12,848 nt of DNA from Candidatus Cloacimonadota bacterium (GCA_003647825.1 QMNP01000021.1:1-12848), one strand, 5' to 3'. Shown: positions 6,161 to 12,848, counted from the first letter of the stretch. Numbers and translations are program-made. The notes: generated from the sequence alone by a model not told the origin.

Positions 6161-7339
6161 TTATTCATCGTGCAAAGCCTCCGCCGGTTCGATATCTGCT
6201 GCCAATTTACTGGGATAGAATGCACAAATTGCTGTGATCAGGTAGATCACTAGAACTGAAATAATGTATGATGCATAAAAAATATCCGGACGTAACCAAT
6301 TTCTGAGGAACACATAAAGTTGGAATACGATGAAACTTCCTAAGATGAGGCTGAAAGTAGATATGACCATGGTTTCACCAACGATCTGAGAGTAGATACT
6401 TCTTGCTGTGGAACCAAATGATCTGCGAATTCCGATCTCCGATTTACGATAATTGATATTATACCAGAGAACTCCAAATAATCCGAGTGAAACATTGATA
6501 ACTAAAAAAAGACTGATGAAAGCAAATATATAAACAATAGAAGAGTATTTGTCGAACGATCTTTCACGCATAGCTTCCAAACTTCTCATTTCCAAAGTGA
6601 AGTTATTGGAGATTATTGATAACCGTCGCATCAATTTTTCTTCAAAATCCATATTAGTGCCTGGTTTCATTTTGATTAAGATACTCTCACCAATCCAGCT
6701 GTCAGGATTTTCCGGATTAATCCTTTTGAAGAGGAGTTTACCGAAATCATTCAATTCACCTCGTTTTTTAATCTGATCGACTACGCCAATTATTAAGCGC
6801 TGATCATCTCGCTGTCCCAGGAATTTTCCAACTGCTTCTTCATCTCCAAAGAAATACTCTTTCAATTTTCTGTTAATTACGATGGGTTTATAATTGGAAG
6901 CATTATCCTGCTCATCAAACCATCTGCCAGCGACTAATTCTATACCCAACACTTCAGCATAATTGTCATCACCCAGCATCATATTCGTTAAGATCTCTTT
7001 GTCATCAAGTTCCACTGTTGTTCTCATATCTACCGAAGTATATGGAATCGCATATGCCTCAGATATTTCGATCACCTCAGCATAAGATTTAATTTCCTGT
7101 TTGATCAGTTCAATTTCTTTGCGTGCTTCAGTGTTTTCCATGTTATTTGAGTTTACTTCCAAATTCCAGATATTCTTGTATTCAAAACCAAGTGGTTCAG
7201 AATAATAAACAGCAAATTTAACCAGACTCTGAGCCAGAACAAAGATAATGATAAATGAAATGAAAATCTCGATTATCATCAGCAGGTTCATCTTGCGACG
7301 ATTCCACATGAGTTTGAAAAGATGTTTCAGATTCATCAT
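6161..7339 (-). CDS. FtsX/MacB-type ABC permease, second subunit of pair A
   Basis: Permease of 392 residues. TM1 is at about 18-45 (IFISFIIIFVLAQSL), then a MacB-like periplasmic domain (about 50-265), then TM2-TM4 (about 270-298, 318-345, 355-380). The FtsX motif EIGIRRSFGSTA precedes TM3, and the C-terminus YPSKLAADIEPAEALHDE is near-identical in plan to its pair B paralogue (YPSRIAASIEPADALRDE). The periplasmic GRWFDEQDNASNYKPIVIN segment differs from the pair B copy at only two positions. The first ATG of an ATGATG start overlaps the preceding stop by ATGA, with GGAGGT at 7345-7350, 5 nt away. It is expected to form a heterodimer with the first subunit of pair A, coupled by its cytoplasmic faces to the operon's ATPase. 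Confidence 0.92.
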   Translation of the reverse strand: MMNLKHLFKLMWNRRKMNLLMIIEIFISFIIIFVLAQSLVKFAVYYSEPLGFEYKNIWNLEVNSNNMENTEARKEIELIKQEIKSYAEVIEISEAYAIPYTSVDMRTTVELDDKEILTNMMLGDDNYAEVLGIELVAGRWFDEQDNASNYKPIVINRKLKEYFFGDEEAVGKFLGQRDDQRLIIGVVDQIKKRGELNDFGKLLFKRINPENPDSWIGESILIKMKPGTNMDFEEKLMRRLSIISNNFTLEMRSLEAMRERSFDKYSSIVYIFAFISLFLVINVSLGLFGVLWYNINYRKSEIGIRRSFGSTARSIYSQIVGETMVISTFSLILGSFIVFQLYVFLRNWLRPDIFYASYIISVLVIYLITAICAFYPSKLAADIEPAEALHDE

Positions 7340-8568
7340 TTTGTACCTCCCTGCAAAGCTTGAACCGGCTTAAGGCGAGACATTCGCCAGGCTGGATAGA
7401 CACCGGACAATAAACCGAAAAGCAGTGTTATCAGGATTGCATAACCGAATATTCTGAAATTCATAACGAAGTTTGCGTAAGGAATTATATCGGAAGTATT
7501 AAAGATCGTTAATACAATAAAGGTAATGATCAAACCAATGAATCCGCCAATTAAAGTAAGGATGATATTTTCTACTATGAACTGACCAACCAATGTAATT
7601 GATGATGCTCCAAAAGATTTACGGATTCCTATCTCGGAATATCTTTCAATGATTCTGTTTATATTAATATTTACCAGATTCATAGCTGGCAGCATCATAA
7701 AGAGGATCATTAAACCAATTCCAATGATAAAAAGAAGATGAGCTTTTGAATCGTCAAATCCAAACATTTCACGTGAGGTTGACTCTAAAATAGTGTCTGC
7801 TCCACCTCTAATTGAATCGTAAGTATCGTCCTGGAATTCAACTTGATCCAGATGTTTCTGAAATTCAGCTTTTATCGCAGGAAAATCTTTTTTAGTTTTG
7901 GCTAAAATTATTGCCTGATAATCACCATCCATAGAATAAGACACAATGTCTTCTTTGGTGTTGGTGATGGGAACCCAAACATCTCCATAAGCCAGAATTC
8001 TGATAATTGGTACATTTTCTACCACTCCAACAACTTTGTATTTTTTCCAATCGGCTTCGATGTATTTACCAATTGCAGATTCATTTCCAAAGTATTTCTC
8101 TTTTGTTGCCTGGTTGATGATGCAGACTTGATTGATGTTTGTTACATCTTCTTTTGTAAAAGCTTGTCCTTCGACAAAATTGAAATCCATGATCTGCCAG
8201 AATTCAGCATCGGTAAATTTCATGGCAATTTTATATTTTTTACCATCATGATATGTAACGGTTTTTTGAAAGAAACTAGTGATAGACACAGCCTCTGGTG
8301 TTTTTAAAGATTTCACATATTTATTCAGGAAATAGTAACTTATCGAGCCGCGCCGTGAGATTTCGGGTCCCTTTATTTCCATGTCCAGAACATAGAGCGA
8401 GCGATCTAATTTGGTTTCAGGGTAGGCTGGTCCAAGCATATGATCTAAGAAAGCAGTTGTAGTAAGCAGGATCATTAAGGTGAAACTAATTCCGAACAAA
8501 CTTACGAAAGTGAAGAATTTGTGCCTAAGCAGGACTTTAAGTGAAAGTTTAATATATTTTTTTAACAT
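7336..8568 (-). CDS. FtsX/MacB-type ABC permease, first subunit of pair A
   Basis: Permease of 410 residues with the usual one-plus-three membrane layout: TM1 about 17-40 (FVSLFGISFTLMILL), a large periplasmic MacB-PCD-like domain, TM2 about 285-310, TM3 about 330-358 and TM4 about 375-400. The FtsX motif SEIGIRKSFGASSITLVG and the ending YPAWRMSRLKPVQALQGG match the pair B first subunit. Its ATG has AAGGAA (8575-8580) 6 nt upstream. The start lies 20 bp inside the 3' end of the four-helix gene, which suggests that gene was inserted directly in front of an existing ribosome site. The final codons CAG GGA GGT supply the Shine-Dalgarno for the next gene. Export or membrane-extraction role inferred from the family; substrate not predictable. 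Confidence 0.92.
   Translation of the reverse strand: MLKKYIKLSLKVLLRHKFFTFVSLFGISFTLMILLTTTAFLDHMLGPAYPETKLDRSLYVLDMEIKGPEISRRGSISYYFLNKYVKSLKTPEAVSITSFFQKTVTYHDGKKYKIAMKFTDAEFWQIMDFNFVEGQAFTKEDVTNINQVCIINQATKEKYFGNESAIGKYIEADWKKYKVVGVVENVPIIRILAYGDVWVPITNTKEDIVSYSMDGDYQAIILAKTKKDFPAIKAEFQKHLDQVEFQDDTYDSIRGGADTILESTSREMFGFDDSKAHLLFIIGIGLMILFMMLPAMNLVNININRIIERYSEIGIRKSFGASSITLVGQFIVENIILTLIGGFIGLIITFIVLTIFNTSDIIPYANFVMNFRIFGYAILITLLFGLLSGVYPAWRMSRLKPVQALQGGTK
7345..7350 (-). promoter_or_regulatory. Dual-use ribosome site inside Gly-Gly codons (pair A junction)
   Basis: The codons for the conserved C-terminal Gly-Gly of the first permease (GGA GGT) are also a perfect Shine-Dalgarno 5 nt before the ATG of the second permease, whose start overlaps the stop as ATGA. 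The same arrangement recurs at the pair B junction. Confidence 0.8.
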
Positions 8569-9013
8569 AGATCATTCCTTTTAAGGGGGAGTTAGGAGTA
8601 CGGAGCAGGGAGTAAGGATTTATAAACATGATGAATACCTGGAATCGCTCGATTCTGGTCTTAATGTATTTGTAAAGCATCGCAGAAACTTTTTTTATCC
8701 GCTCAATCAATTCTTCAACTTTCTCAGTTGGAATCAGATTAATTTCTTTAGCGATGTAAAGTTGAGTTCTTAACTCTGAGCAAGATCCTTTGGCAATATA
8801 TAAAAATTGAATGAAATCTTTATTGGTATTTCGATCAAAACCTTCAGCGATATTTGAGGGAATAGAAACTGAAGCTCTTTGCATTTGATCTCGCAAGCCA
8901 AAATCTTTTACATTCTTCAAAGTATGGTAAATTTCGATTGAGAGTTTGATAGATTCCCGCCACACAATCAGATCTACAAATTTTGGATAATGCTGCTCTT
9001 TTCTTTCATTCAT
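8549..9013 (-). CDS. S23-type four-helix bundle protein inserted in the transporter operon
   Basis: Member of the four-helix bundle family related to proteins encoded in 23S rRNA intervening sequences (TIGR02436/PF05635). Recognisable family positions: FVDLIVWRESIKLSIEIYHTLK (residues about 12-33), then FGLRDQMQRASVSIPSNIAEG (about 38-58), then FIQFLYIAKGSCSELRTQLYIA (about 67-88). Molecular function is unknown for stand-alone members; a nucleic-acid-associated scaffold role is a family-level guess. The domain normally ends near residue 120; here the frame runs on to 154, and the tail NPYSLLRTPNSPLKG is translated from an intergenic purine repeat (8582-8616). Its start has AGGAG 7 nt upstream (9021-9025). 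It splits the ATPase from its permeases and overlaps the next gene by 20 bp, so it looks like a later insertion without an obvious role in transport. Confidence 0.88.
   Translation of the reverse strand: MNERKEQHYPKFVDLIVWRESIKLSIEIYHTLKNVKDFGLRDQMQRASVSIPSNIAEGFDRNTNKDFIQFLYIAKGSCSELRTQLYIAKEINLIPTEKVEELIERIKKVSAMLYKYIKTRIERFQVFIMFINPYSLLRTPNSPLKGMIYVKKIY
8582..8618. repeat. Degenerate GGAG-rich tandem repeat
   Basis: On the plus strand, repeated GGAG units (GGGAGTTAGGAGTACGGAGC then GGGAGTAAGG) spaced 6-8 bp apart. It underlies the run-on C-terminal tail of the four-helix protein and lies just upstream of the next gene's ribosome site. Such purine-rich GGAGTxxGGAGT tracts are common beside S23-type genes (recalled pattern, not searched). 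Confidence 0.5.
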
Positions 9014-9047
9014 TATCTATCTCCTGTTTCCATTCTCCAGTTTTCTT

Positions 9048-9713
9048 CTATCCCACCTGACTTCCATCAAATAATCTGATTATTCTCTGAGTTTGTTTTG
9101 CCAGATGTTCGTCGTGTGTAACCATTACGATCGTTGTATTTTCTTCTTTGTTCAAGCGCATAAGGATGTCCATGATCTCTGCACCCATTACACTATCAAG
9201 GTTTCCCGTTGGCTCGTCTGCCAATATCAGTTCCGGTTCTCCCACAATAGCACGCGCAATTGCCACGCGCTGCCGTTGTCCGCCAGATAGTTGATTGGGA
9301 AAATGTTTTGTTCGTGCTTTCAGCCCAACTTTTTCCAAAGCGGCCAAAGCTTTTCTTTTTCTTTCTGCACCACTCATCCGACGATACAAAAGTGGGATTT
9401 CCACGTTATCTAATACAGAAAGATCATTGATAAGATGAAAGCTTTGGAAAACAAAACCGATTTTCTGATTTCGTAGTTTTGCCAGTTTGATGTCGCCATA
9501 TTTTTGTACTGATTGTCCATCGATCAGCACTTCTCCATTTGTGGCTGAATCCAGTAATCCGATAATATTAAGCAGAGTGCTTTTGCCACAGCCAGACGGG
9601 CCCATCACACTTACAAATTCACCTTTCTCCACATGCAGGTTTATTGCTTTCAAGGCTGTTGTTTCTATAGTGTTAGTGGCGTAAACCTTGTCGATATTGT
9701 TTAATTGGATCAT
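9048..9713 (-). CDS. LolD/MacB-type ABC transporter ATPase
   Basis: Stand-alone nucleotide-binding subunit, 221 residues, the usual length for LolD/FtsE/MacB-N type ATPases. All motifs are present: Walker A GPSGCGKST (38-46), Q-loop Gln90 in FVFQSFHLI, signature LSGGQ (142-146), Walker B LILADE (162-167) with catalytic Glu167, D-loop NLDS and H-loop His200 in VTHDE. The MacB/LolD-type pattern ADEPTGNLDS is clear. It powers conformational pumping of FtsX-type permeases rather than direct transport through a channel. It is the only ATPase seen here, against four permease genes, so it must serve both pairs or pair B uses another ATPase elsewhere. Its ribosome site AGGAG (9724-9728) lies 10 nt from the ATG and overlaps the stop codon of the TPR gene, so the two are probably translated in concert. 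Confidence 0.96.
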   Translation of the reverse strand: MIQLNNIDKVYATNTIETTALKAINLHVEKGEFVSVMGPSGCGKSTLLNIIGLLDSATNGEVLIDGQSVQKYGDIKLAKLRNQKIGFVFQSFHLINDLSVLDNVEIPLLYRRMSGAERKRKALAALEKVGLKARTKHFPNQLSGGQRQRVAIARAIVGEPELILADEPTGNLDSVMGAEIMDILMRLNKEENTTIVMVTHDEHLAKQTQRIIRLFDGSQVG

Positions 9714-9726
9714 AATTCAATTTCTC

Positions 9727-10590
9727 CTATTTTAATTTATTTATTGATTTTTTACATTCGGAATTTTCGGGATTTACCTTAAGGCCTGATTCGTATGCCG
9801 ATATTGCTTTATCTGGTTTTCCCTGCAATTCGTAAAGCATTCCCATGCGCCAATATGCTGAATCCAAACCAGGACCGTCTTCACCAGGTTCATGATTCAT
9901 ATAAGCTGCTAATAAATCAATTCCCCGCTGCAAATTAGATTCACTGAAAACCGCAGTACGCCCAATCTGATACATTGAATTCCAGGCAGCCGGATCTTTT
10001 TGAATGTGTGTTTCAAATGTATCGAATGCTTTTTCATAATTTTCCTGTTCCTGATACATCATTCCCAGAGAATAGTAAATATCGCTATCTTCAGGAAAAT
10101 CTTTTATATATTGATTACAAAGATTTTCTACTTGATCATATTCCTTTTCATAAATTAGAAATTCAATTTCAATATTCATGCCTTTTTTGGGAGAAAGCTG
10201 CTTTATCTCTGTTAGATATTGACGTGCTTTCTTCTTGTTCCCTCCAGCAATTCTGGGTGGAAAGAAATATGAAAAAGCCAAATTCTCTCGTGACTCAAGG
10301 TCTTTGGGATCAAGCTCAGCTACTTTCTCAAAATATTTTTTAGATTTTTTGATGAAACCTACTGCTTTCAACATACCAGTATCAGGATTTTGAGATAATT
10401 TGAGATAAGAGTCTGCCATCAGCCTATTGAAGGATAAATTATTCTTTTCTTGTTTTAGAAGCGGTTTCAGGGCATCAATGGCTTCTTCATACTTCTCAGC
10501 TTCATAAAGTTTCCGGGCTTCTTCGATAGTTGCCGAAAAAAGAAGGGGGAGACTGAATAAAATTAATAGAATTATTACAGCATTTTTCAT
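9727..10590 (-). CDS. Secreted TPR-repeat protein
   Basis: Exported protein of 287 residues after choosing the ATG at 10590. The N-terminus is a signal peptide (MKN, then hydrophobic AVIILLILFSLPLLFS, likely cut near residue 19). The rest is TPR-like helical repeats: EEARKLYEAEKYEEAIDALK, then a central A-G-G-N-K-K-K-A segment after FPPRI, then YYSLGMMYQEQENYEKAFDTF, and a final repeat DSAYWRMGMLYELQGKPDKAISAYESGLKVNPEN. The start is fixed by AGGAG (10596-10600) 5 nt upstream; beginning at 10632 would place 14 non-signal residues before the signal peptide. It sits between adaptor and ATPase, a position where related operons often carry a TolC-like channel, and probably acts as a periplasmic scaffold. 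Exact role unknown. Confidence 0.88.
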   Translation of the reverse strand: MKNAVIILLILFSLPLLFSATIEEARKLYEAEKYEEAIDALKPLLKQEKNNLSFNRLMADSYLKLSQNPDTGMLKAVGFIKKSKKYFEKVAELDPKDLESRENLAFSYFFPPRIAGGNKKKARQYLTEIKQLSPKKGMNIEIEFLIYEKEYDQVENLCNQYIKDFPEDSDIYYSLGMMYQEQENYEKAFDTFETHIQKDPAAWNSMYQIGRTAVFSESNLQRGIDLLAAYMNHEPGEDGPGLDSAYWRMGMLYELQGKPDKAISAYESGLKVNPENSECKKSINKLK

Positions 10591-10628
10591 TTTAACTCCT
10601 AAGAGATTGTTCAATTGCGTTAACGATC

Positions 10629-11885
10629 TCATTTTTTCCGTTTGATTTTCACTTCTGTTTGGTGGATGTGATCTTCCATACTGGTGATGATAATTTCTTC
10701 ACCTTCTTCAATGCCGCTTTCGATCTCTACCCAATCGAAATTAGTGTCACCGACCATCACGGTTCTTCGAACAGCAATATCGCCTTGCACTACAAAGATC
10801 TCCTGTCTGCCGGAACCATTTATGTAAGGTCCGTTTGCCACACGGATAACATCAGTTTTGGTAGAAGTGATCACAAACACATCTACTCTCAGGTTGGAAC
10901 GTAAGAGCTCATTTGTCTTATCATCCAATTCCACAATAAAATTTATTATTCCATTTTCAATCGTTGGCTTTATGCTGGAAATCACTCCTGTTAGGTCAAT
11001 ATCGTTTATACGTGCTTTTACAGGATTCCCCACAATCAGCTTTGGTGCGTGAATATCGGATATTTTGGATTCTACTTTGAATTTTTCCAGGTCGGCAATT
11101 CGGGCAATAATTTCTCCCTGATTTACATTAGCTCCGATATTATCGTTCACCCAGGTGATCACACCATTTCGTACCGCCTTTGCCTTGGCTAATTCCAATT
11201 GCCTTTCCAGCTCATTGATGCGGTTCTTTTGAATGCGAAGCTGCAAATCCAATTCGGTCAGATCGGCTTTCAAACTTTTTTTTTGATTTTCAATGCGGTC
11301 TTCTAATTGCTGACGTTCCAGAGTTGCGATCTGAAGGTTCAGCTGAGCTTGTTCAAAATTAGTTTTTGTTCCCCCACCCAGGTTGTAGATTTTTTCTTGT
11401 GCTTCCAGTTTGCTGGCAAAAGATTGTACCTGAAGATCCATTATCTGCAACTGTGTATTCAAGTCGATAAGAGTACGCTCCATAGCAAGCTGTAATTGAG
11501 TTTTTTTGTTTTTCTGCAATTGATATTCATCTTTTAGTTGCTCTAAGGCATTCAAGGTAAATTCGTTGTTTAGTTTTAAAATCGGTTCACCAATTCGGAT
11601 TTGATCTCCTGCTTTGTGGAAAATACTATCAATCTTTGATTGCAACGGACTGATGATAACCTGCTCAAATTCTGGAACTACTACTCCAGAGGCTGTGATC
11701 GTTCCTTCGATTGCTCCTCTTTCAGCAATTGCTGTTCGAATCCTGGCACCATCAATGCTGGGACTGATAAGTGCTTTAAAGACTACAAATAATAAAATGC
11801 AGGCTGCAACGATTACAATATATTTGATTGCTGATTTTATCTTTCTTTTCTTTATCACATCAGCAGAGATTTCTTTATCCATCAT
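10629..11885 (-). CDS. Periplasmic adaptor (membrane fusion) protein, HlyD/MacA type
   Basis: Inner-membrane-anchored adaptor linking an ABC exporter to an outer-membrane channel. From the ATG at 11885 it has 418 residues: a basic cytoplasmic start (KKRKIK), one membrane helix (about 20-36), the first beta-barrel/lipoyl half (SGVVVPEFEQVIISPLQSKI), a long coiled-coil hairpin (about 110-245, rich in Q, L and E), the second lipoyl half (GVITWVNDNIGANVNQGEII), then beta-barrel and membrane-proximal domains. The start is decided by AAGGAG (11892-11897) 6 nt upstream and by the sigma-54 promoter at 11914-11929. A longer frame opening at 12002 would begin upstream of that promoter, within the palindrome. 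It is the first gene of the operon. The outer-membrane partner is not in the window. Confidence 0.94.
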   Translation of the reverse strand: MMDKEISADVIKKRKIKSAIKYIVIVAACILLFVVFKALISPSIDGARIRTAIAERGAIEGTITASGVVVPEFEQVIISPLQSKIDSIFHKAGDQIRIGEPILKLNNEFTLNALEQLKDEYQLQKNKKTQLQLAMERTLIDLNTQLQIMDLQVQSFASKLEAQEKIYNLGGGTKTNFEQAQLNLQIATLERQQLEDRIENQKKSLKADLTELDLQLRIQKNRINELERQLELAKAKAVRNGVITWVNDNIGANVNQGEIIARIADLEKFKVESKISDIHAPKLIVGNPVKARINDIDLTGVISSIKPTIENGIINFIVELDDKTNELLRSNLRVDVFVITSTKTDVIRVANGPYINGSGRQEIFVVQGDIAVRRTVMVGDTNFDWVEIESGIEEGEEIIITSMEDHIHQTEVKIKRKK

Positions 11886-11891
11886 TTTCAA

Positions 11892-11897
11892 CTCCTT
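11892..11897 (-). promoter_or_regulatory. Ribosome binding site deciding the adaptor start
   Basis: AAGGAG on the minus strand, 6 nt before the first of two adjacent ATGs (11885 and 11882). It falls inside the short leader expected from the sigma-54 start site near 11903. Confidence 0.85.
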
Positions 11898-11913
11898 TTT
11901 CAATAGCAAATGA

Positions 11914-11929
11914 AGCAAACCAAATGCCA
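11914..11929 (-). promoter_or_regulatory. Sigma-54 (-24/-12) promoter of the transporter operon
   Basis: The minus strand reads TGGCATTTGGTTTGCT, against the consensus TGGCACG-N4-TTGCW. The invariant GG (-24) and GC (-12) have the correct 10-nt separation, and TGGCA and TTGCT are exact. The start site predicted 12 nt after the GC is near 11903, giving an 18-nt leader that just accommodates the AAGGAG ribosome site. Sigma-54 promoters need an enhancer-bound AAA+ activator; the operon encodes one. Confidence 0.88.
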
Positions 11930-11984
11930 AACGCGTAACTAACTTAAAAGAAAGGAATAACAATATAGCTGTTGAGTAAAACAG

Positions 11985-12002
11985 GTGTTCGGTTCCGAAC
12001 AC
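11985..12002. promoter_or_regulatory. 18-bp palindrome, probable enhancer site for the operon's own response regulator
   Basis: The minus strand reads GTGTTCGGAACCGAACAC: perfect 8-bp arms around a 2-bp centre. The centre is about 90 bp upstream of the predicted sigma-54 start site, inside the range normal for upstream activator sites. Adjacent on the plus strand, 12004-12011 reads GTGTACGG, a 7/8 match to one arm, which may be an extra half-site. Binding by the Fis-type regulator at 1372-2742 is inferred. A TetR- or LexA-like operator is possible, but the position suits an enhancer better than a repressor site. Confidence 0.75.
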
Positions 12003-12041
12003 TGTGTACGGAAATAGTTAGCAGGATAACAGGTTGGAAGA

Positions 12042-12076
12042 GTTCTCTGTTGCAAAGTCTCAGAGACACAGAGAAC
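12042..12076. repeat. Nested inverted repeat of the CACAGAGA type
   Basis: Perfect 9-bp outer arms GTTCTCTGT (12042-12050) and ACAGAGAAC (12068-12076), with an inner palindrome GTCTC-A-GAGAC (12057-12067) and a 6-nt TGCAAA bulge. The right half, GAGACACAGAGAACAC, is a recalled dispersed intergenic element found in many unrelated genomes. It lies between the divergent promoters and is not followed by a T-run. Confidence 0.65.
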
Positions 12077-12173
12077 ACGAAAATTAATAATGATTTGGGA
12101 AATTCTCTAATGAGAAGAAACTGTTTTAACTATAAAATTGACACTAACACATTTCTCAGCAAATTTGCAAAGT
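12077..12173 (+). other. Leader region of the radical SAM gene, weak promoter signals only
   Basis: A TTGACA hexamer occurs at 12138-12143 but no good -10 hexamer follows at 16-18 bp (AAATTT at best), and a TATAAA at 12131-12136 lacks a matching -35. No clear Shine-Dalgarno precedes the ATG at 12174. The promoter of this gene cannot be placed with confidence. Confidence 0.3.
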
Positions 12174-12848
12174 ATGGATCAAAGACTGGAATATCGAATA
12201 TTTACTTATTCCACTTACCTTAAACAGAGGTTTGGCAGGAGAGTTTTTCGAGTTGGTTTAAGTACAGGAATTACCTGTCCGCATCGCCAGCAAACAGGTG
12301 GTTGTATTTTCTGTAATGCAGAGACTTTTACGGGTGAATATCAAGCTCAAGGAAAAACTATTGAAGAACAATTGCATGAAGCAATTCCACGTATCAAAGA
12401 AAGTTGTGGTGATGTAGCACTACTCGCCTATTTTCAAGATGAAACATCCACAGCAGGATCAATCGAATATCTGAGAGAAAAATTCTCTGAAGCACTTATG
12501 CATCCCGAGATTATGGGCTTAGTAGTTTCCACTCGACCAGATTATGTGAATGAAGAAGTCGTACAATTGCTGAAATCTTTTGATGTTCCTATAACAATCG
12601 AACTCGGATTGCAGTCAATTCATAACAGGAGTCTGGAATTTCTCAATCGAGCCCATACATTTAAAGATGCTGATAAGGCTATAAATCTTTGCGGGAAAGC
12701 AGGTTTGAATATTGGTGTTCATTTAATTATGGGAATTCCGGGTGAAACGGAAAATGATATGCTAAAAACGATGAAATACATTTCTTCTAATAAGTATATA
12801 AAACAAGTGAAATTTCATAACCTGGTAGTTTATAAAAACACAAAAATT
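12174..12848 (+). CDS. YhcC/TIGR01212-type radical SAM protein (C-terminus cut by window edge)
   Basis: 225 residues are visible of a protein usually about 300 long. The opening TYLKQRFGRRVFRVGLSTG is typical of the YhcC-like family. The 4Fe-4S-binding cysteines are Cys35, Cys44 and Cys47 in ITCPHRQQTGGCIFCN (C-X8-C-X2-C), so a SAM-cleaving cluster is expected. Further family blocks are AYFQDETSTAG, then ELGLQSIHNRSLEFLNRAHTF, then HLIMGIPGETENDMLKTM. Family members are radical SAM enzymes of uncertain substrate. The start ATG is the only one in frame after an upstream stop but lacks a clear ribosome site. The gene diverges from the transporter operon and is unlikely to share its function. 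Translated by hand because the frame runs off the window. Confidence 0.92.
   Translation, partial: MDQRLEYRIFTYSTYLKQRFGRRVFRVGLSTGITCPHRQQTGGCIFCNAETFTGEYQAQGKTIEEQLHEAIPRIKESCGDVALLAYFQDETSTAGSIEYLREKFSEALMHPEIMGLVVSTRPDYVNEEVVQLLKSFDVPITIELGLQSIHNRSLEFLNRAHTFKDADKAINLCGKAGLNIGVHLIMGIPGETENDMLKTMKYISSNKYIKQVKFHNLVVYKNTKI

Noticed and set aside
8549..9013. Four-helix protein as the Avd accessory factor of a diversity-generating retroelement
   Set aside because: Avd belongs to the same fold family, but no reverse transcriptase, template repeat or variable repeat is present in the window; ordinary S23-type protein is the better call.
11886..12002. N-terminal extension of the adaptor starting at ATG 12002 (39 extra residues)
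   Set aside because: It would begin upstream of the sigma-54 promoter and within the palindrome, it lacks a ribosome site, and a strong AAGGAG precedes the ATG at 11885.
1..12848. CRISPR array, tRNA/rRNA genes, transposase or integrase
   Set aside because: No regularly spaced direct repeats, no cloverleaf or rRNA-like stretch noticed, and no recognisable transposase or recombinase motifs in any long frame.

Overview
The window is AT-rich bacterial DNA, roughly 38-40% GC by eye. It holds one densely packed locus on the minus strand, read from about 11.9 kb down to base 1, and one divergent gene on the plus strand that runs off the right edge. Family content points to an uncultured-type Gram-negative of the Cloacimonadota/Bacteroidota-like (FCB) kind: FtsX/MacB permeases in pairs, a sigma-54 regulator paired with a PAS kinase, a free-standing S23-type four-helix protein, and intergenic repeats rich in CACAGAGA or CCCCCTT..AAGGGGG. 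This placement is an inference; there is no rRNA or other marker gene.

Layout in transcription order on the minus strand: periplasmic adaptor (HlyD/MacA type, 11885-10629); secreted TPR protein (10590-9727); LolD/MacB-type ABC ATPase (9713-9048); four-helix bundle protein (9013-8549); permease pair A (8568-7336 and 7339-6161); a 111-bp gap with two hairpins; permease pair B (6049-4802 and 4805-3606); a 240-bp gap filled with intergenic repeats; a small coiled-coil lipoprotein (3365-2832); a sigma-54-dependent response regulator (2742-1372); a 65-residue unknown protein (1375-1178); and a membrane PAS histidine kinase (1175 to beyond base 1). On the plus strand a YhcC/TIGR01212-type radical SAM protein starts at 12174 and is cut by the window edge.

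The most informative signal is regulatory. Just upstream of the adaptor gene lies a near-consensus sigma-54 promoter (11914-11929). About 90 bp upstream of its expected start site is an 18-bp palindrome (11985-12002) at the usual distance for an enhancer-binding protein. The operon's distal end encodes exactly such an activator and its kinase. The simplest model is a self-contained envelope export or stress module: the kinase senses a signal in or near the membrane, the phosphorylated regulator binds the palindrome and activates sigma-54 RNA polymerase, and the product is a tripartite MacAB-like or Lol-like ABC machine with two paralogous heterodimeric permease pairs sharing one visible ATPase. 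No TolC-type outer-membrane channel is present.

Several gene starts were moved from the longest reading frame because a Shine-Dalgarno sequence, signal peptide or promoter decides them: adaptor, TPR protein, lipoprotein and the TTG-initiated response regulator.
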